Made by a program: the position numbers and the translations under genes. From the NCBI RefSeq assembly GCF_012641335.1, contig NZ_JABAID010000006.1:172994-236993 (forward strand): a stretch of 64,000 nucleotides of DNA, read 5' to 3'. This document shows positions 1 to 8,351 of this stretch, piece after piece (positions within the stretch are counted from its first letter, which is position 1; the number at the start of each line of letters is the position of its first letter). The notes under the pieces were generated by a model that saw only the letters and a list, made by a program, of their open reading frames with translations, was not told the origin of the DNA and did no database searches. Origin of the DNA: Novosphingobium sp. ERN07 (lineage in GTDB: Bacteria; Pseudomonadota; Alphaproteobacteria; Sphingomonadales; Sphingomonadaceae).

Positions 1-153
1 AAGGTCCATCACCAGCAGGTCTGACGGGGCAATCGTAATCCAATCTGCAGCAGGCGCGGCAGCCACGATTTCAGCCGGGGCAAGCGCCTTTTCGGGCGCA
101 CTGACAGGTTCGGACGAGGCCGCAAGAGCGGCAAGCAGGGCAAGCAGCGACAT
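1..153 (-). CDS. Cyclophilin-type peptidyl-prolyl isomerase, 5' end only
   Basis: A minus-strand frame opens with ATG at 153 and runs off the left edge of the window, giving 51 residues. It starts MSLLALLAALAAS, a short hydrophobic signal-peptide-like stretch, followed by an Ala/Pro-rich segment and then DWITIAPSDLLVMDL. This last motif resembles the entry to the first strand of the cyclophilin fold in exported peptidyl-prolyl isomerases of sphingomonads. The product would be a periplasmic protein that isomerises Xaa-Pro bonds. The call rests on recalled similarity of a short N-terminus, and the catalytic core is outside the window, so it is tentative. A longer overlapping minus-strand frame here is a shadow that crosses the tRNA gene. 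Confidence 0.55.
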   Translation of the reverse strand, partial: MSLLALLAALAASSEPVSAPEKALAPAEIVAAAPAADWITIAPSDLLVMDL

Positions 154-230
154 ATCTTCATCATTACAGGAACCGACGCCTTGCGAAAGCGATCTTGTGC
201 GGCTAGGGGGCCACTTCCAGAGCAAGATGC

Positions 231-321
231 GGAGCGGTGGCCGAGTGGTCGAAGGCGCTCGCCTGGAAAGTGAGTATACGCCAAAAGCGTATCGAGGGTT
301 CGAATCCCTCCCGCTCCGCCA
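231..321 (+). tRNA. tRNA-Ser (GGA)
   Basis: A complete class II tRNA can be folded by eye. The 7-bp acceptor stem is GGAGCGG/CCGCTCC, the D-arm begins GCCGAGTGG, and the anticodon stem CTCGC/GTGAG encloses anticodon GGA at 265-267. The long variable arm (TACGC/GCGTA) is typical of tRNA-Ser. The T-arm is GAGGG-TTCGAAT-CCCTC. Discriminator G is followed by an encoded CCA at 319-321. Confidence 0.97.
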
Positions 322-394
322 AACACCTTTCAACATGTCCCGACAATTCGACTGACTTGCTGCGCCGGTCGCAGGTCATTGCACGGATTGCGGG

Positions 395-425
395 CAAAAA
401 ACGGGCCGGTTCGATGCCGGCCCGT
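395..425 (-). terminator. Rho-independent terminator downstream of ribBX
   Basis: ACGGGCCGG (401-409) pairs perfectly with CCGGCCCGT (417-425) across a 7-nt loop. On the minus strand the stem is followed directly by six T residues (395-400). It lies 26 nt past the ribBX stop codon, so it probably ends that transcript and possibly the whole B12 operon upstream of it. Confidence 0.85.
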
Positions 426-450
426 CGCAACAATTTTCAAGCTGGGTGCA

Positions 451-1725
451 TCAGATAGCAGGGATGGCCCGTTCTCCGGTGATGTTCAGGCCATAGCCTT
501 CCAGCGCCACGAGGTTGTGGCGCGAATTGGTCAGCAGCACCATGTCGTGGATCCCAAGATCGGCAAGAATCTGCGCACCGATGCCATAGCTGCGCAGTTC
601 CATATCATGCCCGGCTGTGCCGCCAACTTCGCGGATGAGCTGTTCGGGATCGGTTGGCATCAACAGCACGATCACGCCCGCGCCCGCTTCGCCCATTTCT
701 CCCATTGCGCGTTGCAGAATGCGCTTGCGCGGACCGGGCTGGCCCAGCACGTCGGACAGGACCGAGATCGAGTGCATACGCACCAGCGTCGGCTGGCCCG
801 GAACGATGGCACCTTTTTGCAGGACGAGATGCGCGGAGCCATCAATCTTGTTGCGATAGGTCTTGAGCGTCCAGTCGCCGCCGTAATCGGTGTGGAACGG
901 TGCCTGATTGACGCATTCGACTAGATGATCGTTGCGGCGACGGTATTCGATCAGATCGCGGATCGTGCCGATCTTCAGCCCGTGCTTGCGCGCAAATGGG
1001 ATCAGATCGTTGAGGCGCGCCATCGTGCCGTCGTCGTTCATGATCTCGCAGATTACGCCGGATGGATTGAGGCCGGCTAGGCGAGGGAGATCGACGGCCG
1101 CTTCGGTGTGTCCGGCGCGCACCAGCACGCCGCCATCGCGCGCGATCAGCGGGAAGACGTGGCCGGGCGTGACGATATCGTCGCGCGTCTTGGTGGCGTC
1201 CACCGCAACCGCAACGGTGCGGGCGCGGTCTGCCGCCGAGATGCCGGTGTCCACGCCTTCGCGCGCTTCGATGGATACTGTGAAGGCCGTGCCGTGGCGC
1301 GTGCCATTGTTGCGGCTCATCAGTTCAAGGCCAAGCTGGTTGCAGCGGTCTGCGGTGAGACACAGGCAGATCAGTCCGCGTCCGTGGGTGGCCATGAAGT
1401 TGATCGATTCGGGCGTGGCCATCTGCGCCGGGATCAGCAGGTCGCCCTCGTTTTCGCGGTCTTCGTCATCCACCAGAATGACCATGCGGCCATTGCGCAC
1501 TTCTGCGATGATCTCTTCTACCGAAGCGAGTTCGAACTCGTCATCCTCGCTATCGTCCATTGCCCGTTCCAGCTTGGTCAGGGTATCAACCGTGGGATTC
1601 CAGTCGGGCAGTAGCGCATCACGCAAGGTGTTGGGATGCAACCCGGCCGCGCGGGCGAGGGCGGCCCGTGAAATGACCCGATCTTCGATGAGCTTGCGCG
1701 CACGCGCTACAATGTCCTGTGCCAT
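451..1725 (-). CDS. ribB: RibBX: 3,4-dihydroxy-2-butanone-4-phosphate synthase with HTH-like N-terminus and degenerate RibA domain
   Basis: 424 residues. The core (about 65-270) carries RibB signatures: DDEDRENEGDL (metal and substrate binding), FMATHGRGLICL, SRNNGTRHGTAFT, and the HTEAAVDL motif. RibB converts ribulose 5-phosphate to the four-carbon precursor of riboflavin. Residues about 1-58 form an unusual extension with an XRE-like helix-turn-helix look (SRAALARAAGLHPNTLRDAL). The C-terminal part (about 275-424) aligns with GTP cyclohydrolase II, but the three zinc cysteines are absent (the segment reads HSISVLSDVLGQPGPRKRI), so it should not have that activity. This matches the RibBX arrangement described in Proteobacteria. 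The gene lies 43 nt after cobU on the same strand. Riboflavin is the source of FMN, which BluB uses to make the B12 lower ligand, so the placement makes sense. Confidence 0.93.
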   Translation of the reverse strand: MAQDIVARARKLIEDRVISRAALARAAGLHPNTLRDALLPDWNPTVDTLTKLERAMDDSEDDEFELASVEEIIAEVRNGRMVILVDDEDRENEGDLLIPAQMATPESINFMATHGRGLICLCLTADRCNQLGLELMSRNNGTRHGTAFTVSIEAREGVDTGISAADRARTVAVAVDATKTRDDIVTPGHVFPLIARDGGVLVRAGHTEAAVDLPRLAGLNPSGVICEIMNDDGTMARLNDLIPFARKHGLKIGTIRDLIEYRRRNDHLVECVNQAPFHTDYGGDWTLKTYRNKIDGSAHLVLQKGAIVPGQPTLVRMHSISVLSDVLGQPGPRKRILQRAMGEMGEAGAGVIVLLMPTDPEQLIREVGGTAGHDMELRSYGIGAQILADLGIHDMVLLTNSRHNLVALEGYGLNITGERAIPAI

Positions 1726-1768
1726 AGCGCGTTGTGTTGCACATTGCTGTGGCGAGCGTCAATGGGTA

Positions 1769-2293
1769 TCACATTTGAGTGTTGATTTGTTTTAGCTGCA
1801 GCGGCAATCCGGCAGCGACAAACACCACTTCGTCCGCGGCACTGGCTAGCTTCTGGTTGAGCCGGCCCGCTTCGTCGCGAAAGCGGCGCGCTAAAGCGTT
1901 TTCAGGCACGATGCTCAAACCCACTTCATTGGCGATCAGCGCAATGGGAATGCGGCATTTGCGGATTGAGCGCAGCAGGGCGTTGCTGGCATTGGTCAGA
2001 TCGTGATCGCCAAGCATCAGGTTTGATAGCCATAGGGTGAGGCAATCCACAAGGATCGCGTCGGCTGTGGCGGGCGCCTCGTCGATAGCGCAGGGCAGGG
2101 TGATCGGGGCTTCTATGGTGTGCCAGCGCGGGCCTCTGTCTTGCTGGTGCCTGGCGATACGGTTGGCCATTTCCGCATCGCCTGCTTCTGCGGTGGCAAT
2201 ATAGGCAAGGCGGCCTTCGTGCGCTTCGATACGGCTTTGCGCATAGCGGCTTTTGCCCGACCGCGCACCGCCAAGCACCAGCAGGCTGGTCAT
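1769..2293 (-). CDS. cobU: Adenosylcobinamide kinase / adenosylcobinamide-phosphate guanylyltransferase
   Basis: 174 residues, the normal length for CobU/CobP. The P-loop GGARSGKS is at residues 8-15, and RIARHQQDRG (His49) matches the site that is transiently guanylylated in this family. VDCLTLWLSNL and NEVGLSIVPEN are further family motifs. The cytosolic enzyme phosphorylates adenosylcobinamide and transfers GMP to it, making AdoCbi-GDP, the substrate of CobS. Its ATG overlaps the cobQ stop by four bases (ATGA), so translation is probably coupled. It is the last gene of the nine-gene minus-strand B12 run. Confidence 0.96.
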   Translation of the reverse strand: MTSLLVLGGARSGKSRYAQSRIEAHEGRLAYIATAEAGDAEMANRIARHQQDRGPRWHTIEAPITLPCAIDEAPATADAILVDCLTLWLSNLMLGDHDLTNASNALLRSIRKCRIPIALIANEVGLSIVPENALARRFRDEAGRLNQKLASAADEVVFVAAGLPLQLKQINTQM

Positions 2294-3750
2294 CGCAATG
2301 TTCCTTGCGTCAGCGCCAAAAGACCATCGATATCAAGATGCTGTTCAAGCGCACTGGCCAGATCGTTCAGTGCGGCATCGACCAGCGCGCCATGATCTTG
2401 CCCTGAACTTTGCACACCGATGCGGGTCAGTAGGGCCTTGCGCAGGTCGGGGCGCTCAAACAGCCCGTGGCAATATGTGCCCATGACGCGCCCATCGGCG
2501 CTGATCGCGCCATCCCGGCGTTGGCCTTCCAGCATGGCGAAGGGACGGGCCGTATCTGGCCCGCTGGTTTCGCCCATATGCATTTCGAAACCAGCGAACG
2601 CCGCACCCAACGCTTGTCCGGAAACGCGCAGCAGGGCCTTGCGCGGCGTCAGTTCGGTCGTCACGTTTAGCAGGCCAAGGCCGTTGATCTTGCCTGCAGG
2701 GCCTTCGATGCCAAGCGGATCGGCAATTGTCCGGCCCAGCATCTGATAGCCGCCGCAAAGCCCCAGAATCATCCCGCCGCGCCGGTGATGCGCAAGGATG
2801 TCGATGTCCCAACCCTGCTGGCGCACGAAGGCCAGGTCAGCGATAGTGGCTTTCGTGCCGGGCAGAATGATCAGGTCGGCCTCTGCCGGGATCACTGACC
2901 CTGGCGGGATCATCGCCAGTTCGACATCCGGTTCCTGCCGCAGCGGATCAAGATCGTCGAAGTTGGCGATGCGCGGCAGCATCGGGCAGGCGATCAGCTT
3001 ACGGGAAGTGGCACGTTGGGGCCTGCGTTCAAGTATAACCGCATCCTCGCTGGGCAATGTGGCGATGCACGGCAGCCACGGCACAAGGCCGAACCCGCGC
3101 CAGCCCGAAAGCTGCTCAATCGCGCCATAGCCATCCTCGAACAGCGCCGGATCGCCGCGAAACTTGTTGACGATGAAGCCGTGCACCATCGCCGCATCGG
3201 TAGAGTCGATAACCGTTCGCGTTCCCACCAGCGATGCGATCACCCCGCCGCGGTCGATATCGCCAACCAGCACCACCGGCACATCGGCAGCGCGGGCAAA
3301 GCCCATGTTGGCAATATCGCCCGCGCGCAGGTTTATCTCTGCCGGAGAGCCTGCACCTTCGACCATCACGATATCGCACCGGCTTTGCAGACGTTGCCAG
3401 CTTTCCAGCACTTCGGGCAGCAGCGTGCGTCTGCCTTCGCGAAAGTTCGCTGCGCCCAGCGTGCCGCGCACCTGCCCATGCACGATCAGTTGCGATGTAT
3501 GGTCGGCCTGGGGTTTGAGCAGCACCGGGTTCATGTCGGTATGCGGTTCGACACGCGCGGCAAGGGCCTGAAGCGCTTGTGCGCGGCCAATCTCGCCGCC
3601 ATCGATGGTCACGGCGGCATTGTTTGACATGTTCTGGGGCTTGAATGGCAAAACGCGCAGGCCCCGGTTGGACAGTGCGCGGCACAGGCCAGCGACCAGC
3701 ACAGACTTGCCCACATCCGATCCGGTTCCCTGTAACATCAGGCCAGCCAT
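2290..3750 (-). CDS. cobQ: Cobyric acid synthase
   Basis: 486 residues. The N-terminus MAGLMLQGTGSDVGKS holds the ATP-binding loop of the amidotransferase-type synthetases, followed by PFKPQNMSNNA. A type I glutaminase domain fills the C-terminal half, with its nucleophile in GMILGLCGGYQMLG and a terminal catalytic histidine in YCHGLFE. The enzyme amidates four carboxyl groups of adenosylcobyrinic acid a,c-diamide. ATG 3750 is preferred over an upstream in-frame ATG at 3777 because it follows a clear GGAGGG ribosome site and gives the conserved N-terminus. It overlaps the end of cobD by 13 nt. Confidence 0.96.
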   Translation of the reverse strand: MAGLMLQGTGSDVGKSVLVAGLCRALSNRGLRVLPFKPQNMSNNAAVTIDGGEIGRAQALQALAARVEPHTDMNPVLLKPQADHTSQLIVHGQVRGTLGAANFREGRRTLLPEVLESWQRLQSRCDIVMVEGAGSPAEINLRAGDIANMGFARAADVPVVLVGDIDRGGVIASLVGTRTVIDSTDAAMVHGFIVNKFRGDPALFEDGYGAIEQLSGWRGFGLVPWLPCIATLPSEDAVILERRPQRATSRKLIACPMLPRIANFDDLDPLRQEPDVELAMIPPGSVIPAEADLIILPGTKATIADLAFVRQQGWDIDILAHHRRGGMILGLCGGYQMLGRTIADPLGIEGPAGKINGLGLLNVTTELTPRKALLRVSGQALGAAFAGFEMHMGETSGPDTARPFAMLEGQRRDGAISADGRVMGTYCHGLFERPDLRKALLTRIGVQSSGQDHGALVDAALNDLASALEQHLDIDGLLALTQGTLR

Positions 3751-4670
3751 GCAATCCCTCCTGCAATTACCCAGCACAGCGCGCAGGCGCGGTGATAGAC
3801 GCGCCTTGCCCGTATCAGCGCTTCCAGGCTCGCCTCACCGCCTTCGCCAATCCACGGTTTGTCCATGATCTCTCCGTCGTAGCTGGTTGGGCCTGCGAGA
3901 CGGACATTCAGCACACCGGCCATTGCCGCTTCGGGCCAGCCTGCGTTGGGCGAAGCATGTGCGTTGCGATAGCGCCAGCAGATTGTCCACCCGCCCGCTC
4001 CGCCCAGGCAGATCAACATCGCGGAAATCCTTGCAGGCGCGAAATTCAGCACGTCGTCCAGCCGTGCAGCGGCCCAGCCGAAATCGCGATAGGGTTCTTC
4101 CTTATGGCCGATCAGGCTATCAGCGGTGTTCACGGCTTTGACTATCCAGATGCCCGGAAGGCCTGCCATCAGCAGCCAGAACAGCGGGGCAACCACGCCA
4201 TCGCAGAAGCTTTCCGCAAGGCTTTCGATGGCCGCGCGTGAAACAGCAGCTTGATTCATCGCTGCGGTATCGCGCCCTACGATCATCCCGACAGCAGTTC
4301 TTGCCGTCTCGATATCATCGGCCCGAAGCGCTCTGATCACCGGCACGACATGCTGGTCCAGACTGCGCTGCGCCAATGCGGGCCATGCCAGCAGCGCAAT
4401 GATCAGCCATTCGGCGCTGCCCAGCGTTTGGGCAGCAAGCGTCAGCAGCAGCCCGCTACACCCTGAGACCGTCACAAGCGCCAGAACTATCACCACACCC
4501 CAGGCCTTGCGTGCGAGGCGGCTGCGATCAGTTCTGTTCCAGTGTCGGTCGCAAAGGGCGATCAGCCGCGCGAACGCGCCAACCGGATGTCCCACCACCG
4601 CGTAAAGCCGCACAGGCCAGCCAAGCGCAGCATCGATTGCCATCGCGGCCAGCGCCACCGGATCAGCCAT
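3738..4670 (-). CDS. cobD: Adenosylcobinamide-phosphate synthase (CobD/CbiB)
   Basis: 310 residues with several hydrophobic segments, starting MADPVALAAMAIDAALGWP, the conserved membrane-embedded start of CbiB. Other family signatures include GHPVGAFARLIAL, ESFCDGVVAPLFW, and AVNTADSLIGHK. The inner-membrane enzyme attaches aminopropanol, or its phosphate, to cobyric acid. ATG 4670 overlaps the cobC stop by eight bases. An in-frame ATG at 4742 would add 24 non-homologous residues inside cobC and is rejected. Confidence 0.94.
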   Translation of the reverse strand: MADPVALAAMAIDAALGWPVRLYAVVGHPVGAFARLIALCDRHWNRTDRSRLARKAWGVVIVLALVTVSGCSGLLLTLAAQTLGSAEWLIIALLAWPALAQRSLDQHVVPVIRALRADDIETARTAVGMIVGRDTAAMNQAAVSRAAIESLAESFCDGVVAPLFWLLMAGLPGIWIVKAVNTADSLIGHKEEPYRDFGWAAARLDDVLNFAPARISAMLICLGGAGGWTICWRYRNAHASPNAGWPEAAMAGVLNVRLAGPTSYDGEIMDKPWIGEGGEASLEALIRARRVYHRACALCWVIAGGIAWLA

Positions 4671-5652
4671 CGGCCAACACCGCGTCCAGCCGCGCCAGCC
4701 CCGCATCGTCTGGTGGCAGGCCGATGCGCAGAAGGTCGGCATACTCCACGAAGGGTCGGGTCAGGATCTGGCGCTGGGCCAACCGTCCGAAAAGGCGGGC
4801 CGCATCCAGCGTGGTGACCAGCCGGAACAGCGGGCAATCGCCCGTTACGGGAAGGCCGTGGCGCAGCAGCACTGCGTCGAGTGCTGCCGCGTGGCGTACA
4901 AGGCTCTTCCGCGTCTGCGCGATCCAGCCGGGGTCGTCATAGGCCGCTGTGCCGAAAGCCAGCGCAGCAGTATGAACGGGCCAATCGCCAAGGCCTGCGC
5001 GCAAGCCGCAAAGCACTTCTGGCGGCGCGATGGTGAAGCCCAGTCGCAAGCCCGCAAGGCCAAAGAACTTGCCGAACGACCGCAGCACTATCAATCGTCG
5101 CCCTACCGCAACTGAGTTGGCAATGCTCCAGCCGGGATCGCAATCGGCAAAGGCCTCATCCACGATCAGCCAGCCGCCGTGCCGTTCCTGATAGTCGAGC
5201 AGCGCGAGCAGTTCCGCGTGCGATGACACACTGCCATCGGGGTTGTTTGGATTGCCGATCACCAGAACAGTGGCGCGCCGGGGAAGGGCGGACAGATCGG
5301 GAATCGCCTGAGCATGGTGGAAAGCCCTGCGATAGGTGCCATAGGACAGCGGTTGGTGCAGGCCGGGTAGGTTTAGCGCTCGCGCGATCTGGCGAAAGCC
5401 CGTCTCGCTGCCCGGCACCGCAGTGCACAGTGCAGGATCGCACCCGAAGTATCCCGCTGCCGCTCGTTCCAGTTGTGATATTGCCAGAGGGTCGGGTAGC
5501 GCGCGCCAGTCAACTTCCAGCGCGGTTGGTGGCTGCCAGCCGCGCGGATTGATCCCAGTCGAAAGATCCATCCAGTCGGCTGCCTGGCCACCATAGCGTT
5601 CGCAGGCCTCGGCCAGACGGCCACCATGATAGCTGAAGCCGTTGTTCATCAT
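4663..5652 (-). CDS. cobC: L-threonine-O-3-phosphate decarboxylase-like aminotransferase (CobC)
   Basis: 329 residues of a fold-type I PLP enzyme. LSTGINPRGW near the N-terminus, VIGNPNNPDG, VDEAFADCDPG and the PLP lysine in LRSFGKFFGLAGLRLG identify the CobC/CobD decarboxylase branch of the histidinol-phosphate aminotransferase family. It makes (R)-1-amino-2-propanol phosphate, which CbiB (next gene) attaches to the corrinoid. The start ATG at 5652 overlaps the cobS stop as ATGA. A second ATG follows at 5649 and cannot be excluded. Upstream in-frame ATGs lie inside cobS. Confidence 0.93.
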   Translation of the reverse strand: MMNNGFSYHGGRLAEACERYGGQAADWMDLSTGINPRGWQPPTALEVDWRALPDPLAISQLERAAAGYFGCDPALCTAVPGSETGFRQIARALNLPGLHQPLSYGTYRRAFHHAQAIPDLSALPRRATVLVIGNPNNPDGSVSSHAELLALLDYQERHGGWLIVDEAFADCDPGWSIANSVAVGRRLIVLRSFGKFFGLAGLRLGFTIAPPEVLCGLRAGLGDWPVHTAALAFGTAAYDDPGWIAQTRKSLVRHAAALDAVLLRHGLPVTGDCPLFRLVTTLDAARLFGRLAQRQILTRPFVEYADLLRIGLPPDDAGLARLDAVLADG

Positions 5653-6359
5653 ACTAGGACCAGCACGATCAAACCCGCCGTTTCGACCAGTTCGATGCCC
5701 GCGCCGTGCCCATCGCCTGATATCCCGCCGATCCGCTTGCGCAGCCACAGTGCCCACAATGGCAGCGCCACCACCGCGATGATCAGCATCGGGCTGAACA
5801 GTAAAGCCACGCCACTCCACGCCATCAGCCAGCACGCCAGCACCGGCCAGTTCGCGCCCTTGCGGAACATCGTGCCAAAGCCGTCATGCAGCGGCGGCAA
5901 AAGCAGCGTCCATGCCAGAGGGCCGACCCGCGCCAGAACTGGCGCCAGCACCAGCCATGCCGCATTCGCGCCCGCCAGCAAACATTGCAGCAAAACGAAC
6001 TTCGCCAGCAGTTGCAGTGTGATGGCGACCATGCCGAAGCTGCCGATATGGGGATCGGCCAGCACTGCCGAAACACGCGAACGATCCGCATGAGCCGCGC
6101 CTGCAGCATCGGCCATGTCGCCCAACCCATCAAGGTGTAGCGCGCCGGTAAGGCCAACCCATGCCGCCAGTCCCAGCAATGCGCCCAGCGCCGGATCGCG
6201 CATCGCCCCGACCAGCGCGGCTGCCCACACCCCGACCCCAACCACGCATCCAACCACCGGAAACCACCGGATAGCCTTGCCGTAATCCTCCGCGCTCACC
6301 GCAATCACGGGCAGCGGCAGGCGCGTCATGAACTGCAATGCGAGAAGCAACGGCTTCAT
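5649..6359 (-). CDS. cobS: Adenosylcobinamide-GDP ribazoletransferase
   Basis: 236 residues with five to seven hydrophobic stretches. The start MKPLLLALQFMTRLPLP is the hallmark opening of CobS, and GALHLDGLGDMADA holds the conserved acidic metal-binding residues. The inner-membrane enzyme joins AdoCbi-GDP to alpha-ribazole(-phosphate), closing the nucleotide loop of B12. Its ATG overlaps the preceding phosphatase stop by four bases. Confidence 0.95.
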   Translation of the reverse strand: MKPLLLALQFMTRLPLPVIAVSAEDYGKAIRWFPVVGCVVGVGVWAAALVGAMRDPALGALLGLAAWVGLTGALHLDGLGDMADAAGAAHADRSRVSAVLADPHIGSFGMVAITLQLLAKFVLLQCLLAGANAAWLVLAPVLARVGPLAWTLLLPPLHDGFGTMFRKGANWPVLACWLMAWSGVALLFSPMLIIAVVALPLWALWLRKRIGGISGDGHGAGIELVETAGLIVLVLV

Positions 6360-6934
6360 CCCAGCAGTCCTGCGCGCAAGCCAACGATCTGGCCGGTAGC
6401 AGCCGCGCCGGGCCAGACCTTCAGCGACAGCAATGCCCCATATGGCAGGTCGAACGCCCAGACAGCACGGTGATCGAGGCCGGTCAGCACGGCCACTGCC
6501 GCCCGCATCGCGCCAGCGTGCGTCACCACAAGCGTGCCATCGTCCAGAGCGCCCAGCGCCGCGCCAACGCGCCGGCACAGGGCCGACCAGCGCTCCCCAT
6601 CGGGCGGCGGGGAAGCATCGGGATCGTCCCAGAACCGCGCCAGATCATCGCTCGGAACAGTATCTGCCGAAAGCCCGTCCCACGCTCCGAAATCAAGCTC
6701 GCGCCATCTTGGGTCGATGGCAAGGGGCACCCCGCGCATTGCTGCGAGAACTTCCGCACCGGCCAAGGCGCGCAGCAGATCGGAACTCACCACTCGCCTG
6801 ATCGCTAGCCCCTCTGGCACCGCATCGCGCAAACCGCCGGTTGGATCGCACGGCGGCTCGTCCGTTTGACCCAGCATCAGTCCGGTGCGGCGGGGCGGTC
6901 CATGCCGCAGCAAATGAACGGTCCTTGCGCTCAC
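6356..6934 (-). CDS. Histidine phosphatase, probable alpha-ribazole phosphatase
   Basis: 192 residues of the phosphoglycerate-mutase-like superfamily. LLRHGPP gives the RHG motif with the phospho-accepting His near residue 11, RELDFGAWDG is a second conserved element, and VTHAGAMRA holds the second catalytic histidine. Lying between cobT and cobS, it most likely removes the 5'-phosphate of alpha-ribazole phosphate or of adenosylcobalamin phosphate. In enterics that gene is also called cobC, which clashes with the decarboxylase name used here, so no symbol is given. Both ends overlap neighbours by four bases. Confidence 0.88.
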   Translation of the reverse strand: MSARTVHLLRHGPPRRTGLMLGQTDEPPCDPTGGLRDAVPEGLAIRRVVSSDLLRALAGAEVLAAMRGVPLAIDPRWRELDFGAWDGLSADTVPSDDLARFWDDPDASPPPDGERWSALCRRVGAALGALDDGTLVVTHAGAMRAAVAVLTGLDHRAVWAFDLPYGALLSLKVWPGAAATGQIVGLRAGLLG

Positions 6935-7947
6935 AGGCTGCCCGCCACGGCCGCTTCGGCAAAAGTCGCCATGCCATTGTGCGTGGCCAGTGCCGCGCGG
7001 ACGAGCGGCACTGCCATCGCTGCGCCCGATCCTTCACCCAGCCGCATCTCTAAGCGCAGCAATGGCTCCAGTCCGAACTGGTTCAGCAGGTACGCGTGGG
7101 CCTGTTCGGCAGAGCAGTGCCCAGCAAGGCAATGCTCGGAAAATCCCGGTTCTGCCGCAACCAGTGGTGCAATTGCTGCGCAGCAAATGAAGCCGTCCAG
7201 CAGGACTGGAATCCGCAGCATCCGCGCTGCCATGATCGCCCCCGCCATCGCCGCAATCTCGCGCCCGCCAAGGCGGCGCAAGGTTTCGAACGGGGTGGTG
7301 CAATGCGGTCCATGCACCGCGATAGCGCTTTCCACCGCCGCGATTTTTCGCGCAACACCGTCTAGATCCACCCCGCTGCCGCGCCCGCACCAGCCTTCAG
7401 CGCTGCCGCCAAAGGCCTGTAGGCACAGCGCGGCGGCAGGGGTGGTGTTGCCAATTCCCATTTCGCCCACCAGCAACAGATCGGTATCGGGTGTGACGAC
7501 GGCGGCCCCGGCATTCAGTGCGGCAAGGCATTCGTCGGCGGTCATCGCCGGTTTGTGCGCGATATCGCCGGTCGGCCTGTTCAAGTCGAGCGCAACCACT
7601 GTCAGATCTGCTCCGCAGGCCGCGGCAAGCTGGTTTATAGCCGCACCGCCTGCGCGAAAATTGCCGACCATCTGTGCGGTCACTTCGGTCGGAAAGGCGC
7701 TTACGCCCCGCGCCGCAACGCCGTGGTTTCCGGCAAAAACCGCCACGCACACCTTGTGCAAAGCGGGAAGGGCGGTGCCCTGCCAGCCCGCCATGAACAG
7801 TGCGATGTCTTCCAGCCGCCCCAGCGATCCGGCTGGCTTGGTCAGCACTTCCTGCCGCTCTGACGCAGCGGCAATCGCCGTTTTATCCGACTGAGGCAAA
7901 GCGTCCAGAGCCTGCGCGAATGTGCGTTCATCGTCGAACCGAATCAT
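6931..7947 (-). CDS. cobT: Nicotinate-nucleotide--dimethylbenzimidazole phosphoribosyltransferase
   Basis: 338 residues. KPAGSLGRLEDIALFMAGWQ, AGNHGVAARGVSAFP, GEMGIGNTTPAAAL and the C-terminal RLGEGSGAAMAVPL (with the catalytic glutamate) are classic CobT motifs. The cytosolic enzyme activates 5,6-dimethylbenzimidazole to alpha-ribazole 5'-phosphate. ATG 7947 overlaps the DUF1636 stop as ATGA. An upstream in-frame ATG at 8010 would give an unrelated N-terminus inside the neighbour. Confidence 0.96.
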   Translation of the reverse strand: MIRFDDERTFAQALDALPQSDKTAIAAASERQEVLTKPAGSLGRLEDIALFMAGWQGTALPALHKVCVAVFAGNHGVAARGVSAFPTEVTAQMVGNFRAGGAAINQLAAACGADLTVVALDLNRPTGDIAHKPAMTADECLAALNAGAAVVTPDTDLLLVGEMGIGNTTPAAALCLQAFGGSAEGWCGRGSGVDLDGVARKIAAVESAIAVHGPHCTTPFETLRRLGGREIAAMAGAIMAARMLRIPVLLDGFICCAAIAPLVAAEPGFSEHCLAGHCSAEQAHAYLLNQFGLEPLLRLEMRLGEGSGAAMAVPLVRAALATHNGMATFAEAAVAGSL

Positions 7948-8351
7948 GGAACGACGAACCCTTCGGGCGGGGTGCGGGTGATGAAGTGGCCTTTCACCCC
8001 TTGCGGCCATTCGCCATAAGGCACCACGCCTTCGGCGCTTTGCGCATGGCGCGTGGCATATTCAAGGATTGCCCGCGCCTGATCCTCGGCGGGGGCAAAC
8101 CCGCCGAGGACATAGCCGATCTTGCCGCGCGCGCGTATATGCACTGCGCAGTGGCGCTGACACGCAAAGAGGCAGGCCATGTCCTGCACCTCCACGCCCG
8201 CCAGCGCTGGTTCTGCTTGCTGCACCGCGCGTAGGGCATCGGCCAGCAGCGCGCCGCCGCGCCGCCCCTGATCGTCTTCGCGCTGTTCGGCGGACAGGCG
8301 GCAGGTGGAACAGACCACCACCGCCGGTCCCGGTTCCACCTGCCGCAGCAT
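7944..8351 (-). CDS. DUF1636 cysteine-rich (2Fe-2S ferredoxin-like) protein
   Basis: 135 residues with two cysteine clusters: VVVCSTCRLS near residues 13-18 and CLFACQRHC near 60-68. This spacing resembles small thioredoxin-like 2Fe-2S proteins, and DUF1636 proteins are often found in cobalamin gene clusters. Its biochemical role is not established. A redox or metal-handling function in corrinoid reduction before adenosylation is plausible but inferred only from the operon. The start codon shares one base with the btuB stop (TAATG), so the two are translationally coupled. The in-frame extension to 8480 lies inside btuB and is not used. Confidence 0.8.
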   Translation of the reverse strand: MLRQVEPGPAVVVCSTCRLSAEQREDDQGRRGGALLADALRAVQQAEPALAGVEVQDMACLFACQRHCAVHIRARGKIGYVLGGFAPAEDQARAILEYATRHAQSAEGVVPYGEWPQGVKGHFITRTPPEGFVVP

